In this document: piece by piece, positions 1-34,460 of the stretch
Position numbering within the stretch: position 1 is the first letter of the stretch
Layout of the letters: every line of letters starts with the position of its first letter
Assembly (NCBI GenBank): GCA_009760855.2
Contig: WPIO01000003.1
Location: forward strand, 1,951,001 to 2,015,000
Length of the DNA stretch: 64,000 bases
From: Cristatella mucedo
Taxonomy: Eukaryota; Bryozoa; Phylactolaemata; Cristatellidae
Direction of reading: 5' to 3'
Program-made: the position numbers and the translations under genes
Notes under the pieces: generated by a model
Seen by the model: only the letters and a program-made list of their open reading frames with translations
What the model was told of the DNA's origin: nothing
Database searches by the model: none

Positions 1-139
1 CTGTCTGTCTCTTGGCCGGTCCCTGCCTAGTGTGCCCTGCCTCTGGCCATGCACCAATGAGGCGTGCTCGAATGCCAGGCTGCACGTTTTTTCGGTTCTC
101 GGTGAGCGAGTTTCATAGCGAAACTTCGCCCAATTGCAG

Positions 140-2941
<2,802 letters not shown>

Positions 2942-3323
2942 TAGGGTGTATCATTGTTGCAATTGTGTTTTACACTTCGCCAGGCATTAGTCTGTTGAAT
3001 GCAGCACCTTCTGCACTTTGCGCTCACGCTATCGTGCCATTGTCACATATATCACCGTTTTTGCACTCATGTCTTCAGTTTAATGCTGCTATCTGTATCT
3101 GAAGTTCCTAGACTGGCTGGGGACATTTTCATGACATGAACTGTAGTAGCATCATGTGCTATGGCACCATATGATATGATTCCTACTGGCACTGTCTACA
3201 GGTATGGTGCTGGCACCTTTATTTGTTAGTATTCTTTTGTTCCTATTTTTTCGTGTGCTTAGCATGGCTTTGCTGCACGGTAGAATAACCCAGCCTGATG
3301 ACACACACGTTATGAGCAATCAA

Positions 3324-3329
3324 AATAAA
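3324..3329 (+). promoter_or_regulatory. Candidate poly(A) signal of the WDR47-like gene
   Basis: AATAAA lies about 380 bp after the stop codon, followed within 30 bp by T-rich sequence (CATCTTCTTTATG). It is the first canonical hexamer downstream of the stop. Cleavage near 3345-3360 is inferred. Confidence 0.5.
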
Positions 3330-3344
3330 GCATCTTCTTTATGA

Positions 3345-4812
3345 CATGGAATGCTTTCATGTTAGTAAGGGAATGAGTGCTGTATGTGTGAGAATGAAGT
3401 GGGAATGAATGCTTGCCTAGTCAGTTGGTCTGATTTACTTCTTGTGGTATTGAAGTAGTATTAAGTCACTTTCACCGTATAGTCTCTTGTTCAAAAATAC
3501 GATTGCTTTAAGGATGGATTTGGGGCTTCACTCAACCCGCTTGGAAATAATTTTTAATGTGAGGTGCCTCTTCCTTGATCGGAAATCACAAGCTATTTCA
3601 GGATGCAAATCTACAACCAGTGAGTCGTTTCTAGACTTTCATCTCCAGCTGAGAGCCATATACATGCTTGTCTTTAACCCTATTCGAAATACTGTAGATA
3701 TAATCAATTAACTTAATTAAGTGTATCTTTCACATTATAGCACCACATGCAACACTCCTTGTGGTTTTAGGATATCTTGGATTTAGATCGTGTAGTTGTT
3801 GCAGTTTGTTTTGCCAAAGTATCATGTCAACACTCACATGTGAGTAGCTGCAAGAAGGCAGGTAATGAATGCATGTTGTTGCTATCTGTCTTCACAACAT
3901 GATCAGGCATGCTGGCTTATTACGTTTGCTCAACATGCATGTCGCCAGATTGTGGTCAGAGCCTAGGATTATGGTGGTCACTCATTTTGTCTGGGATTAA
4001 GGTTGGATCTCAGAATTTCCTGGAGCTAGACCGTTTTTCTGAACCATTCCGTTCCTCTACAGTGTCATCTACAATGAAACTTTGTCGGACTAAATGGGGG
4101 CTGAATCACCAGATGAATGAGATGGTTGTGCCTGTTACCCATCAGAATTTCTCTGGATACTCGAGATAGTTTTCCTCTGTATTAGGCGCTTCTTTAATTT
4201 TAAGACTTTCTCAATCCACGTATTGGTTCTGATTGCAGATGTCAACTAGCGACAAGCTTTCTTGTCATCTCAAAGTGGCCGTTGCATGGCAGAGGCTATT
4301 TATTAACCAGCTCAGCCTGGTTTGTATGCATCTTTCGGCAGTGCTGTCGTCATTTGATCCATGATGATTGAATCCATTACTAATTACGTTTAACCCTATC
4401 CAAATTATGTTGAACCCTATTAAAAGACTGTCTTGAGTTATGTTCTGGTACCGTGAACAAGGGACGAAATAACATGACCTCTGGAATTAGTCTGATTTGC
4501 TGTAATGGTGGTGAATCATTTTTGTGGTCACTACCGTTTGAAGGGTACATGGGGTGGGGGAGCCACACCCTAACTTTTGAGATTCTTTTGAAAATTAAGC
4601 TGACGGGGTTTTGCTTGAAAATCAAAGGGTCTTTAAAGATTGCCAATTCAACGAACGGATCTTGTATAGTACCACACTTTGCCTAGCAGACCATCTAGGA
4701 GCTATCGTTCCAAGGTCCAATCTGGATTGCTGTGGTCCGAGTTGGGTATGATAAAGACTCCGAAATGAATGGAGAGAGCACAATGTTTCTTCACAAGGAT
4801 TGCAGACTGCCT
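3345..4812. other. Intergenic, nothing recognised
   Basis: AT-rich unique-looking DNA. Short open frames (for example 3487-3711 and 3909-4169 +, 4380-4646 -) show no family resemblance or splice context. No repeat known from elsewhere in the window was seen. Confidence 0.4.
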
Positions 4813-4813
4813 C

Positions 4814-4858
<45 letters not shown>

Positions 4859-4876
4859 ACGAGAGAGACAGAGAAC

Positions 4877-4940
<64 letters not shown>

Positions 4941-5038
4941 GACAGAGAGAAAGACAGAGAGAAAGACAGAGAGAAAGACAGAGAGAGACAGACAGAGTGT
5001 GACAGACAGAGAGGCACAGTGACAGAGACAAAGAGAGA
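4813..5038. repeat. Compound (GA)n/(GACA)n microsatellite
   Basis: About 225 bp of purine/C-only repeats: (GA)n, then (GACA)n, then a GAGAAAGACA-type 10-12 bp unit. The long open frames here in several phases (RERERE, DRQTDRQT; SLSLSL on the other strand) are by-products of the repeat. Confidence 0.97.
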
Positions 5039-5244
5039 ACTTGCCAAGAGGCCTTGGTGTGCCTTGCCTCGGAGGTTGACCAACCTAGTTACCTAATTCA
5101 TTCCTTCCTCTTAGTGATAAAGCATATATGCAGCTGCTGTGAGCCAGTGTGGCTGTGCAGCTGGCGACCTGCCGAAGCCAGCCGTCTCTGTTAGTCAAAT
5201 AGGCTCCATAGAACTGGCTGCCAGTCGGGCTTACTGATTCGCGA

Positions 5245-5360
5245 ACGGGCAATTCAGGTGGGTTATAGCCCTGGAGGTAAGGTGCCTGCTCTTCACGACC
5301 GAGGTCGTGGGTACGAATCATGCAGTGAGCGATCCTTTCTTGCCAACTGCAAGCGGTGTG
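5245..5360 (+). mobile_element. tRNA-derived SINE, family S2 (plus copy of an inverted pair)
   Basis: Contains the family core CTTCACGACCGAGGTCGTGG, a B-box-like GGGTACGAATC, then GCGATCCTTTCTTGCC and ACTGCAAGCGGTG. The same core recurs at seven other places in the window. It abuts a minus-strand copy at 5361. Confidence 0.7.
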
Positions 5361-5457
5361 CAATAAAGAATCGCTCGCTGCAGGACTCTACCTACGACCT
5401 GGGGGGTCGTGAAGAGCGAGTGCCTTAGCTCGTGCCGAGGACCCAGGGACAATAACT
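5361..5457 (-). mobile_element. tRNA-derived SINE, family S2 (minus copy of an inverted pair)
   Basis: Reads as the reverse complement of S2: GCAATAAAGAATCGC, CTGCAGGACTC, CTACGACCTGG, GTCGTGAAGAGCGAGTGCC. It lies tail-to-tail with the copy at 5245-5360 with almost no spacer. Confidence 0.65.
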
Positions 5458-7600
5458 GTGGCTTAAACACTGACAAGCTTATCAACGTAAACGCTGAGCG
5501 TAAAGAAATACACATAAAAATCAAGTGCTGAAGTAATAATACGATCCGATATCACTGTGCTGATCAAAATGGCTAGTGTGCAGGAGACAATGCTGTTCTT
5601 GCAGAAAGTGCTGAATCTGAGTTATGTTGAGCACGTTAGCATCTGTTTTATTGGCCATGCTTACACATGTACATTACCATCCTTCGCGTACCCACCTGCA
5701 CTCATCACCACCAGTCCATCTCGAAGTGATGCCTCCTCCTCCCCCCTCCCGGCTTCCTCCAACAAGCTGGTTGGCTGATTGCACTAACTCAGTGCAATTT
5801 TTTAGTCAACCGCTGTGCTGACCCTTTACACACTCGCCGACATCTCTTTCGGTTTAATATACCAGGCCATTCGTCTGAATGCAACTATTTCTGTTATCGT
5901 AAAAATATCTAAGCCTACAAGTATACGATACATGCTCGTTGATGGCTCGCAGGCCTAGAACCCCCATCTCCACTAGCTGCTTCGTATTTTCGGTCAAATT
6001 TGACCAACATATAAGCCATTTTCCGTCTGACACTTTCAAATTGCGAGGCTTATCCGTTCGATGAACCTAGTTGGTGAATGGTCGCTAAGAAAAATAAGCA
6101 TGTTCGGCCCGGCTAGGACTATTTCTTGCTGAGGAACAGTTATTTGTGGGTCTACCTTATTTGCAAAGGCTGTCAGCCGATGCGAAACTCGAGCAGGCTG
6201 CCACTCAGCTGCCGTCTGCTGCTCGTAAGGGCTGTTTCACTTCGTAACCTCCTCTCCTGTCTCAGCACACAGCTCTCTTCTTCTCGATCTTCTCTCTCGG
6301 AGAGCTTTGCTCTCCACTGCTGCTCTGGTCTCATCTAATATTGACAGTCATCAGTGCTCCTCCCCTCCATATCCCATTCTCTCCGTTTCTCACCCCTTCT
6401 TTCCCTCCTTTCCTTCCCTCTTCTCTTTCGCTCTTCCACTCCACCGTCTCTTCTCCTTGAGCTTCTCCGCTAAGGCCTGCTCAGAAGACGCATGATCAAA
6501 AACCGCTTTCAGGACAGACAAGAGAAACACACTGACAGGCTAGGAGACGAGATTAACTCCAGGTAAGAAAACTTCTTGTGCAAGTTTACTTTTCCCTTTT
6601 TGTATCCATCACGTAGCTTGAAAAATCAATACGAATGAGCTTACATTTTCAGCGAACCAATGACTATTAAGAGCAGGAATTTATATTCACAGTCATTTAA
6701 GCCGAGAGTTGATAAAAGCAAGGTATCGTGCTTTGGCAAGCACGGGGAAGCACATACGAAGGCAAGACCTGCAATTACTTAGTAGTTATTCCTGTGCAGA
6801 CAATTAAAGTGCCAACGAGCACATTCGCGTACAAATACACTGCATATACCAGGTGCTAGTCTTTGTTGACAAGTGACAGATACTGAGACTGGTGAAGCTA
6901 GCGTCTTGAAGAAGGGCCAACGAACCGTAGATGCAGTCCCGATGCACGCAGATATACCAACCATAGCAGAACATATCATTAATCAATGACGTCTATACCT
7001 TAATATCAAGTCCATGTCCTTCACATCCATTCCAGAGCCTGATCGGCAGATTGGGCACAGCACCAGCCATAATGCGAAAATCATTAACCATTACTCCGAA
7101 TTGCTTTTTATACGATCTCAACCGTAGACGATTACACATTTGGTCCTAACTATTAAAGTTAAAAGGAATTGCCATAATCTGACCAATTTTGCAGACCAAC
7201 GTTTCAATCCTTATTATTGCGCTATCGTAGCACAGATCAAATAGGAACTGCATCTATAATACTCATACACCATGCCACTAAGCTATTTCAAGTGAATCGG
7301 ACGCTTTGGAAGAAAGCATCTGAAATTTTTTGCTGAGCCGACGGAAAGGGAGAATAGGCAATGCGACGCCAGATTTTTCTTGCAAGTTCTCGTCATGCCC
7401 TCTAATAATTCGGTTTGAGCCTCTACCTTAACATATTTCTGGCTACCGGCCATGAGGGACCATACCGGATATCAATCGGTGGGCAAACCGGAGCCCCTCC
7501 TTCGCCTTATCCTGCTCACATGCAACTGCAAGCTGCACTCGCATTTTTGCAGGCACTGTTTCGATGGCATGGCGAGTGCGCGTATCTGTTGCTCCTGCGG
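5458..7600. other. Intergenic, nothing recognised
   Basis: Mixed-composition DNA including a pyrimidine-rich stretch at about 6240-6480 (CTCTTC-rich) with no coding signature. Short open frames lack homology and splice signals. Confidence 0.4.
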
Positions 7601-7604
7601 CAAA

Positions 7605-7725
7605 GGTCAAAGTGAATGCATTTGGCCACTGAGGTCGTGGGCTCGAGCCCGGTGCATATAAGTAGCGCCCGAGTAGAGATTAAGTTCTCTTAGGGCGCTA
7701 TACAAATGATTATAATTATTATCAT
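7605..7725 (+). mobile_element. tRNA-derived SINE, family S1
   Basis: B-box GTCGTGGGCTCGAGCC followed by GCGCCCGAGTAGAGATTAAG, TTCTCTTAGGGCGCTATAC and an AT-rich tail. The last 45 bases match the 3' hairpin of the L2-A LINE family, so S1 probably uses L2-A enzymes for retrotransposition. Confidence 0.75.
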
Positions 7726-7919
7726 ACGTGAACGATAGATAGCCGCCGGTTACGCCAGCAGCTGAGCTTATGAGTAAGGGCTAGTCTCTATGCAAATCAG
7801 GTCGACATTGAGACGCGGTCCCGGCAGGGAATCGGAGCGAAAGGCAAGAGTACTACACTGAGGGGTCGTCGCTTTTCATACAGCTTTAATGAACAGATCG
7901 CTAGTTTTGAAGAAGCGTA

Positions 7920-8720
7920 TCGCTAAAGCTGCCCTTACAATATCGCCATTCCTGCAAAATGGTGCTGATTTTTCGCCTATTGTCTTCTGGTTTGGGCTAC
8001 TATGTCACCACATCTTTGGGGGAAATAGTCAAATCGGCCGGCTGTCGTGAAGGAAAGGCTGCTTCTACTTTATGCTCTTTAGTTGTACAGAACAAAACCT
8101 TGGGGCTCACCACATATACCCCACTACCAAAATAATAATGGCTAAGTTCTGCAGACGCGAGCTATATTGCGGCGTTCAGAGCAAGTCCCTGAACATGGGA
8201 TGCTCATTCTTTGTAGCCACGGCTTAACTAACCCCTTTCTGCAAAAAGGACGCCTCGCGTCTGCTTGTGAAATAGAAAATATTAACTGAAATAACAGTCA
8301 TTTACAAAGCGGCAGAACAACCTTACCAGCTATCACCGCCGCTTGCAGTTGGCAATATAGGATCGCCCGCTGCAGGAATCGGAGCCTACGACCTGGACTG
8401 TGAAGAGCGAGCACTTCACCCCGCGGTTAAGACCCAAGGGCACTGCAAAAATAAACCCGTAACGGCGCATATTACTTAGCACTCTACACCAACGAACCCA
8501 TAACGGTGCAATAACTTAGCACTATGTGCTCTCCCGAAAAACCTATTCACATGCTTATCTTAATTTTCTTTCTAATCTTCTCATACTCGTCTACAATGAC
8601 TGCTGCGGCGTAATTGACTTCCGTGAGTGTAGGTGGGCGGCTTCCCGGGAAACCTTGCTTCCTATCAGCCTCTCTCATTGGAGCTGGTGGCTGTGGGCGT
8701 GACCAACTATGTTTACTAAA
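7920..8720. repeat. Dispersed repeat R1, copy 1 (interrupted by an S2 SINE)
   Basis: Shares long colinear similarity with 32790-33330. Examples are GGGGCTCACCACATATACCC against GGGGCTCCCCACATACACCC, GCGTTCAGAGCAAGTCC, and CTTCTCATACT...GCTGCGGCG. No coding capacity was recognised. The S2 SINE at 8290-8430 interrupts this copy only. Confidence 0.65.
8290..8430 (-). mobile_element. tRNA-derived SINE, family S2, inside repeat R1
   Basis: Matches the S2 core in reverse (AGCTATCACCGCCGCTTGCA, GGATCGCCCGCTGCAGGAAT, CTACGACCTGGACTGTGAAG). It is absent from the R1 copy at 32.8-33.3 kb. An imperfect 42-bp tandem duplication follows at about 8452-8530 (ACCCGTAACGGCGCA / ACCCATAACGGTGCA). Confidence 0.65.
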
Positions 8721-8956
8721 TCGCTATTCTAAACGCACTAAGAGAAAAGTCAGCGTCCGCAACAAGGAGAGTCAGTAGTTTAACCAAAGCTTTTCATAAC
8801 TCAATTAATTTAGTTTTTTTTGGAGTAATTCCCGGCTGATCACTTTATATACACTTGCTGCGCTCCTACCATTCCAATCGTGGGAAATCATAAAATATAT
8901 TTCCTCCGTGGTATCGTACACGTTTTTAATCGACATTGGAATTCGGCATGAGATGT

Positions 8957-9040
8957 ACGTCAAATGACGTCTTCAAATCAGAAAGTTTGCCATAAAAAAG
9001 ATGGACTTCCTGGCTCACGTCGCGACTTGTGGGGAAGATA
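8957..9040 (+). promoter_or_regulatory. Candidate EEFSEC core promoter region
   Basis: About 100-180 bp upstream of the EEFSEC start codon lie a CRE-like palindrome ACGTCAAATGACGT (8957-8970), a YY1-like AAGATGG (8998-9004) overlapping an ETS-like ACTTCCTG (9004-9011), and GGGGAAGAT (9031-9039). YY1/ETS pairs at the start site are typical of animal housekeeping promoters. No TATA box is close by. The regulatory role is inferred. Confidence 0.35.
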
Positions 9041-9135
9041 ACTAGCGATGAAGGCTAAGCCAGTGTCAAGGACTCATTCAAGGCCATTTGACTGGATTAA
9101 CCGCGTGGAGGTTGCTACTACTGTGCCTTGCGTGT

Positions 9136-29945
<20,810 letters not shown>

Positions 29946-32214
29946 AGACCGAGAGGCAATTATAGGCAATTACGCTCTCCCTACTCTCCGACGAAGTGAG
30001 CCAGTAGGTCCGCCGAAGCAAGCAGCTGGCAGCCCTCACTCGTTCACACAAGACTCTCGTATTTACTTGTTGTTTGAGCGATTTTGCTCGTGCGTAGCAC
30101 TGCACCGTTTTCGGACTGCTTGCTGGGTCAGTTGATTGCTACGAGCTCCAAAGAACTCGTGTGCCGTCTTTGGGCTTTGCAATAATTTGAAAAATCGAAG
30201 CGACCAACGGCTACCTGCCATGGGGCTGAGCAGGAAATCGGCGCCAGGCAAATGCGCAGGCACAGAGGAGCGGTGGTCACGTGTGTCCGGTGTCTTTCTC
30301 TCTCACACTGTCAGCTGCTGGCGTTGCTGCTGCGATCCTGCGAGCAGCACATCGAGCCAATCAGGTGAACCAGCCGTTCGTGTGCGCACGGGCAACGTTA
30401 CGTTGGAATGAAGTTTTGTACGAGATGTGAATACCGGTGAGCCGGCTTGCCTGGTGTGCAGTTCGAACCCGTCACGAGACAGGCGAGTCAAGCCGGTCAG
30501 CTTTTCTCTCACTTACTTTATCTAAACATAGGCAATGCTGGATACCACATGGCCAAAAATTAGCTGTGTGTAATAGTGGCGGCACAATCGGTGAACGAAG
30601 ACGTTTTCTGGACTCCCCTCTTCCTTTCTTTGCCTATATGCCCATATTTTGTGCTGCGAATAAATCAGGTTCGTGCTCACAATCCTTTAAACTACCGAAG
30701 TATGCCGGGACTCTTTCTTCTTTACTCTCTAGTTCTGGTGTAATACTCAAATGTCTGGTCTCACTCGTACGGTCATAGCGATTTCTTCGAATTTGCAAGC
30801 ATTGGCCAACTACGGCTCTCTGGTGAAAAAAAGGTAAATTAAGCAGCAGCAAAGTCGCCAGCCTCAGTTATATATCGCGGCAGAAGAGCCTTAGCAGCTA
30901 TCTCTTGGGCAATGAAGAACTGGATGATGCAGGTTAAGGGGGACGTAGATCTTAAAGTGCAAGCACCTTGTGTCTGGACTAAGATGCAGCAGATTTTTAA
31001 TGTTGCCGTTATTAGACTTATCTGAATCGCTTCATGTTGCAATCGCAGTCGAGAGCTATGGCTGTTTCACGTACTGCTTTCTGGTTGCAGCAGATTACGG
31101 ACTCGCTCCTTGGTTTCCCAGAACTCCCTGGGGCAGACTTGAGCATTTTGGGTTTGCCAAAAAGACATCATGTAAGCACTGCAGATCTTCTTGATCCCCA
31201 TACACCCAGACCTGCCTACAGCAGAGCAGCAAATTTGAATCTGCCAACCTCTGCTGAGCAGTCTTACCTGGCTTTGTCTTGAATAGCAAATTCGGTGCAA
31301 GGCTGTTGCTAGCGGTATGAGGCACGCGAGGGCCTTGCCTCCTGCCCGTGCTAGCCTGGCTCGGCAAATGTACAGTCGCCATGTGCTGAGCAGGGCAGGT
31401 CCTTGGTGTATCTCAGACGAGCTGTTCAGAGCAGCCCTTTGGCCGACTTTGGTGGCAATAACTATTCACGACGCTCTCTTTTCTGTGCTGTGGAATTCGT
31501 TTCCATGCAACGCTTGGAGACTGTAGTGAAGGCCCTACGTGTTCACGATGTTTAAGGCTTTGTGAGGCGTTTGACCAAAGGCAAAGCAACTGTTCGATTG
31601 CCACGGTTCACATGAGGCAACCCTCTCAGGGCTTTGGGGCTTCGATCTCTCACGGTGCGGGTGTTTCTTTTCCCACTGTGGGTCTTTTTTATTAATGTGG
31701 CCTGACTCGTTTTCATCTGTAATCCAGCAACGATATGAGGATCGAGCAGCTAGCGTTTACTCCTAGGAATCAATTGATATGAATTCCCCAGAGTCCAAGC
31801 CGGCCGGGTAGTGTGGCAATGGAGCGATCGAGCTGGATCGATCCTACCGACGGTCGAGCGAAAATCTTTTGACCGGAAAGAAACACGGGCAAGCCTTTCC
31901 CGCTGCAGCCAGCGACGACCGGCCAGCTTGCCTCGGCTGGCCCATCACCACACCACTAATCCGATTTAACGAGCCAATTTATGCGCCGGGTTCGGACCGA
32001 CGGACGCGACCCTTGGCCCGTCACTGGCCACCATGGAGCCAGGAGAGCTGCCGCCCTTGTCGCGCTGGATCGGGGCACTAACGGCTGCGATGACAAGCAG
32101 GCTAGCCGGTAGCTGGAGCTAAGCACGCGAAATCAGCGTAGTGCTGGCTGCTGCTCGGTAGTAGTGCAGAGCCACCCAGAGCCTCCTCTCACCAGAGGAA
32201 AACAGAGTCACGTA
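29946..32214. other. EEFSEC 3' flank, mostly unrecognised
   Basis: The first AATAAA after the stop is at 30659-30664 (about 715 bp), so the 3' end of the mRNA is uncertain. A partial S2-like piece lies at 30880-30925 (GCAGAAGAGCCTTAGCAGCT). No SECIS element or gene was recognised. Confidence 0.4.
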
Positions 32215-32410
32215 CCGAAGACATCTGCTCTCCTGCTGCCGACTGCCTGCGGCATATCCTTTCAAGCCGCACTGAGCTGCTACTTCAATGCTACTCACTT
32301 TCTCAACTTCCCTCGTGACTCAGCTCTGCTTATCACTTTCTCATCGTTTCGCGATATGACATCGGTTGGCTGCCGCATGCTTTGGCTTCGAGTGAGCTAT
32401 TGAAAACTCC
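32215..32410 (+). mobile_element. L2-B LINE 3' fragment, lacking its tail
   Basis: CCTGCTGCCGACTGCCTGCG, CTACTTCAATGCTACTCACT, GACATCGGTTGGCTGCCGCA in L2-B order. It stops before the GATACATT tail. Confidence 0.75.
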
Positions 32411-32789
32411 CACTTGCTCTTTGCCGAAAGCGGCAGGCTATTGAGTGGGGAATCGTTTTCTGCTCGAATGATTATGGTTTGTATAAGCACACATAATAGC
32501 ACTTTAAAAAATTCTTATCAATATACTGGGAATCGTTTCACTTCACTGGGCTGACGAAAGCTGTACGGTAGAGATTCTCTCTCTTACGGCTTTGGGGCAA
32601 CCGTCCGTCAATCTCACCAAACGTGCTACGAGCAATGGCTGTCTCGCTGGTGCGAATTCTTTCGACGGGTTCAGTCATGGCGTGAGCAGAAGCTCGGTGC
32701 ACCAATGTCATGACTATATATCGTCGTTAGGTCCACGTAACCATAGTTAGTTAAGACATCGGCACAACTAGCGCAGATGTACAGCCCTA

Positions 32790-33330
32790 GTCGCTTTTAG
32801 CTGCTCTTACCCGACAGAATTTCCCCGCAGATTTTGGACAGATTTCCAACAGATGTGGGCTAATCATACGTTTGGGAGGAGCCAAGTCTGTAGACTCAGC
32901 AGGAGAATCAACTTTTTGGCCGAGCCAACCAATCAAAACCCAGGGGCTCCCCACATACACCCCACGACCAAAATAAAGATGGCTGACGTTCGGAGGCTCG
33001 AGTTATATTAAGGCGCTCAGAGCAAGTCCTTGAATATGGGATTCGTACGCGTTGTAACGAATGCTTTAGCCTTTTCTACATAGCATACGCCGTACGTCTG
33101 TCCATAAAGTCCTTCAAAAAACCTATCGAGTCTATTACATTTTTATTTGTTTCCTTCTCATACTACGCTGCAACGATAGCTGCAGCAGCGAACTCAATTT
33201 ACGTCTGTGTTGGCTTCGCGTCTCTGGAGAAACCATCCTTCATACCAGCCTCCCGGATTAGAGCACGGGCTGTAGGCAGGACCAAGTCGGCCATCACCTC
33301 TGTAATGAGCGGGTGACTTTAGGCAGACTC
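32790..33330. repeat. Dispersed repeat R1, copy 2
   Basis: Colinear with 7920-8720 without the SINE: CAGGGGCTCCCCACATACAC, GGCGCTCAGAGCAAGTCC, CCTTCTCATACTACGCTGCA, GGAGAAACCATCCTTCATAC. Confidence 0.65.
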
Positions 33331-34035
33331 TTTTCAAGTTAAAACAGCAGCTAACGCTTAGCAAAACAACTCACCGACCGACTGACGGCCGCCAAAACGA
33401 GAGCCGTTTCGGTCTGGTTCTATGCCGGCCAGGTCGGAGATACCATATAAATGGATAGGGTTACATAAACAAATATCGCGTTGTTTGCTAGCGTTCTTAT
33501 TGCTCTTGGCTATTTCGTGCACGATATCCAGCTCCGAGTCAGTGGCCAAGCTCTAAACTCGCACACACTCACAGGACGTTTCACTACAGGTCGCGGTGCT
33601 CGCCTAGCCGGAGGCTTGACGCAGTCTAGCTCATTTGCACATCCGACTGGATCCGGGAAGCAATAGTCGGCAGTGTATACTAGTATAATAGTGTGACCTC
33701 GAATGGCGCAAAATCGTTCGGCGTGGTCATCCAGTCTATCGAAATCACTCTGCAAAGGAGGAAGTCGTGCAACGCACAGGGTAGAAATGTTCCTCCAGAC
33801 CCGTGAGCCGCAACGACGTCACGAAATCGGGTTTTGAAAGCACTACGTCAGGAATAAACTAATCACCATATGCATATCTAGCTTGTGTAGTGTGCTTGTC
33901 TAGCTCCTCGTTGCCTATAGAGACGCTTCTAAGCTTGCAGTTGTCTACAAATGGTTGTTGTCGGTTGAACTCGCGACTTGGTGAAAAACGCACGCCTTAC
34001 CCCAAATATATATTACTTAGTGGTCAAAAAATGCT
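33331..34035. other. Nothing recognised
   Basis: Short overlapping open frames only; no repeat family from elsewhere in the window was noted. Confidence 0.35.
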
Positions 34036-34108
34036 TGCCCTGGGTGAGGATCGAACTCACGACCTTGAGATTATGAGACTCACGCGCTGCCTGCTGCGCT
34101 ACCACGGC
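34036..34108 (-). tRNA. tRNA-Met (CAT), elongator type
   Basis: Minus-strand 73-nt cloverleaf. The acceptor stem GCCGTGG pairs with CCAGGGC, with one G4-G69 mismatch, plus discriminator A. D stem GCGC/GCGC; anticodon loop CTCATAA; T arm GTGAG-TTCGATC-CTCAC is perfect. The A box TAGCGCAGCAGG and B box are intact. A T6 run (plus-strand A 34026-34031) four bases downstream is a pol III terminator. The overall sequence follows animal elongator tRNA-Met, including the T31-T39 pair. Position 28:42 is G-C where the usual animal gene has C-G, which keeps the pair. No intron is present. Confidence 0.88.
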
Positions 34109-34169
34109 ATTCTTATACACAAATGTAAATGTTACAATATATTTAAGCTAAAGTCAGCATTTGACAACG

Positions 34170-34425
34170 ATAATATATTTGTATAGCGCCTTCAGATAAC
34201 TCAGTCTCTTTCTAGACACTTTAAGATGCTGTATAAACAGAATTATCAAATGATTGGTGGTAACATACGCAAGCAGCAGGCATAGTGTAAGCAGGTACAA
34301 GCACACGGAAGAAAATCACAAAAGATCCACCAAATACTGTAATAAACATATGCAAATACTGTAATAAACAGATGTCATAAACAGTTTTAAGCTTCTTTTT
34401 AAATGTCGCCATGTCAGGCGACGTT
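34170..34425 (-). mobile_element. L2-A LINE 3' fragment
   Basis: TTTGTATAGCGCCTTCAGAT and CTCTTTCTAGACACTTTAAG, then L2-A 3' UTR-like sequence to TTTAAATGTCGCCATGTCAG. It contains a short local duplication (AAATACTGTAATAAACA twice). Confidence 0.75.
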
Positions 34426-34460
34426 GCGGCGTACTTAAATTCTTCGGTTATCTATTAGTG

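Noticed and set aside
4622-5096. Long frames of RERERE/DRQTDRQ and SLSLSL
   Set aside because: Produced in every phase by the GA/GACA microsatellite.
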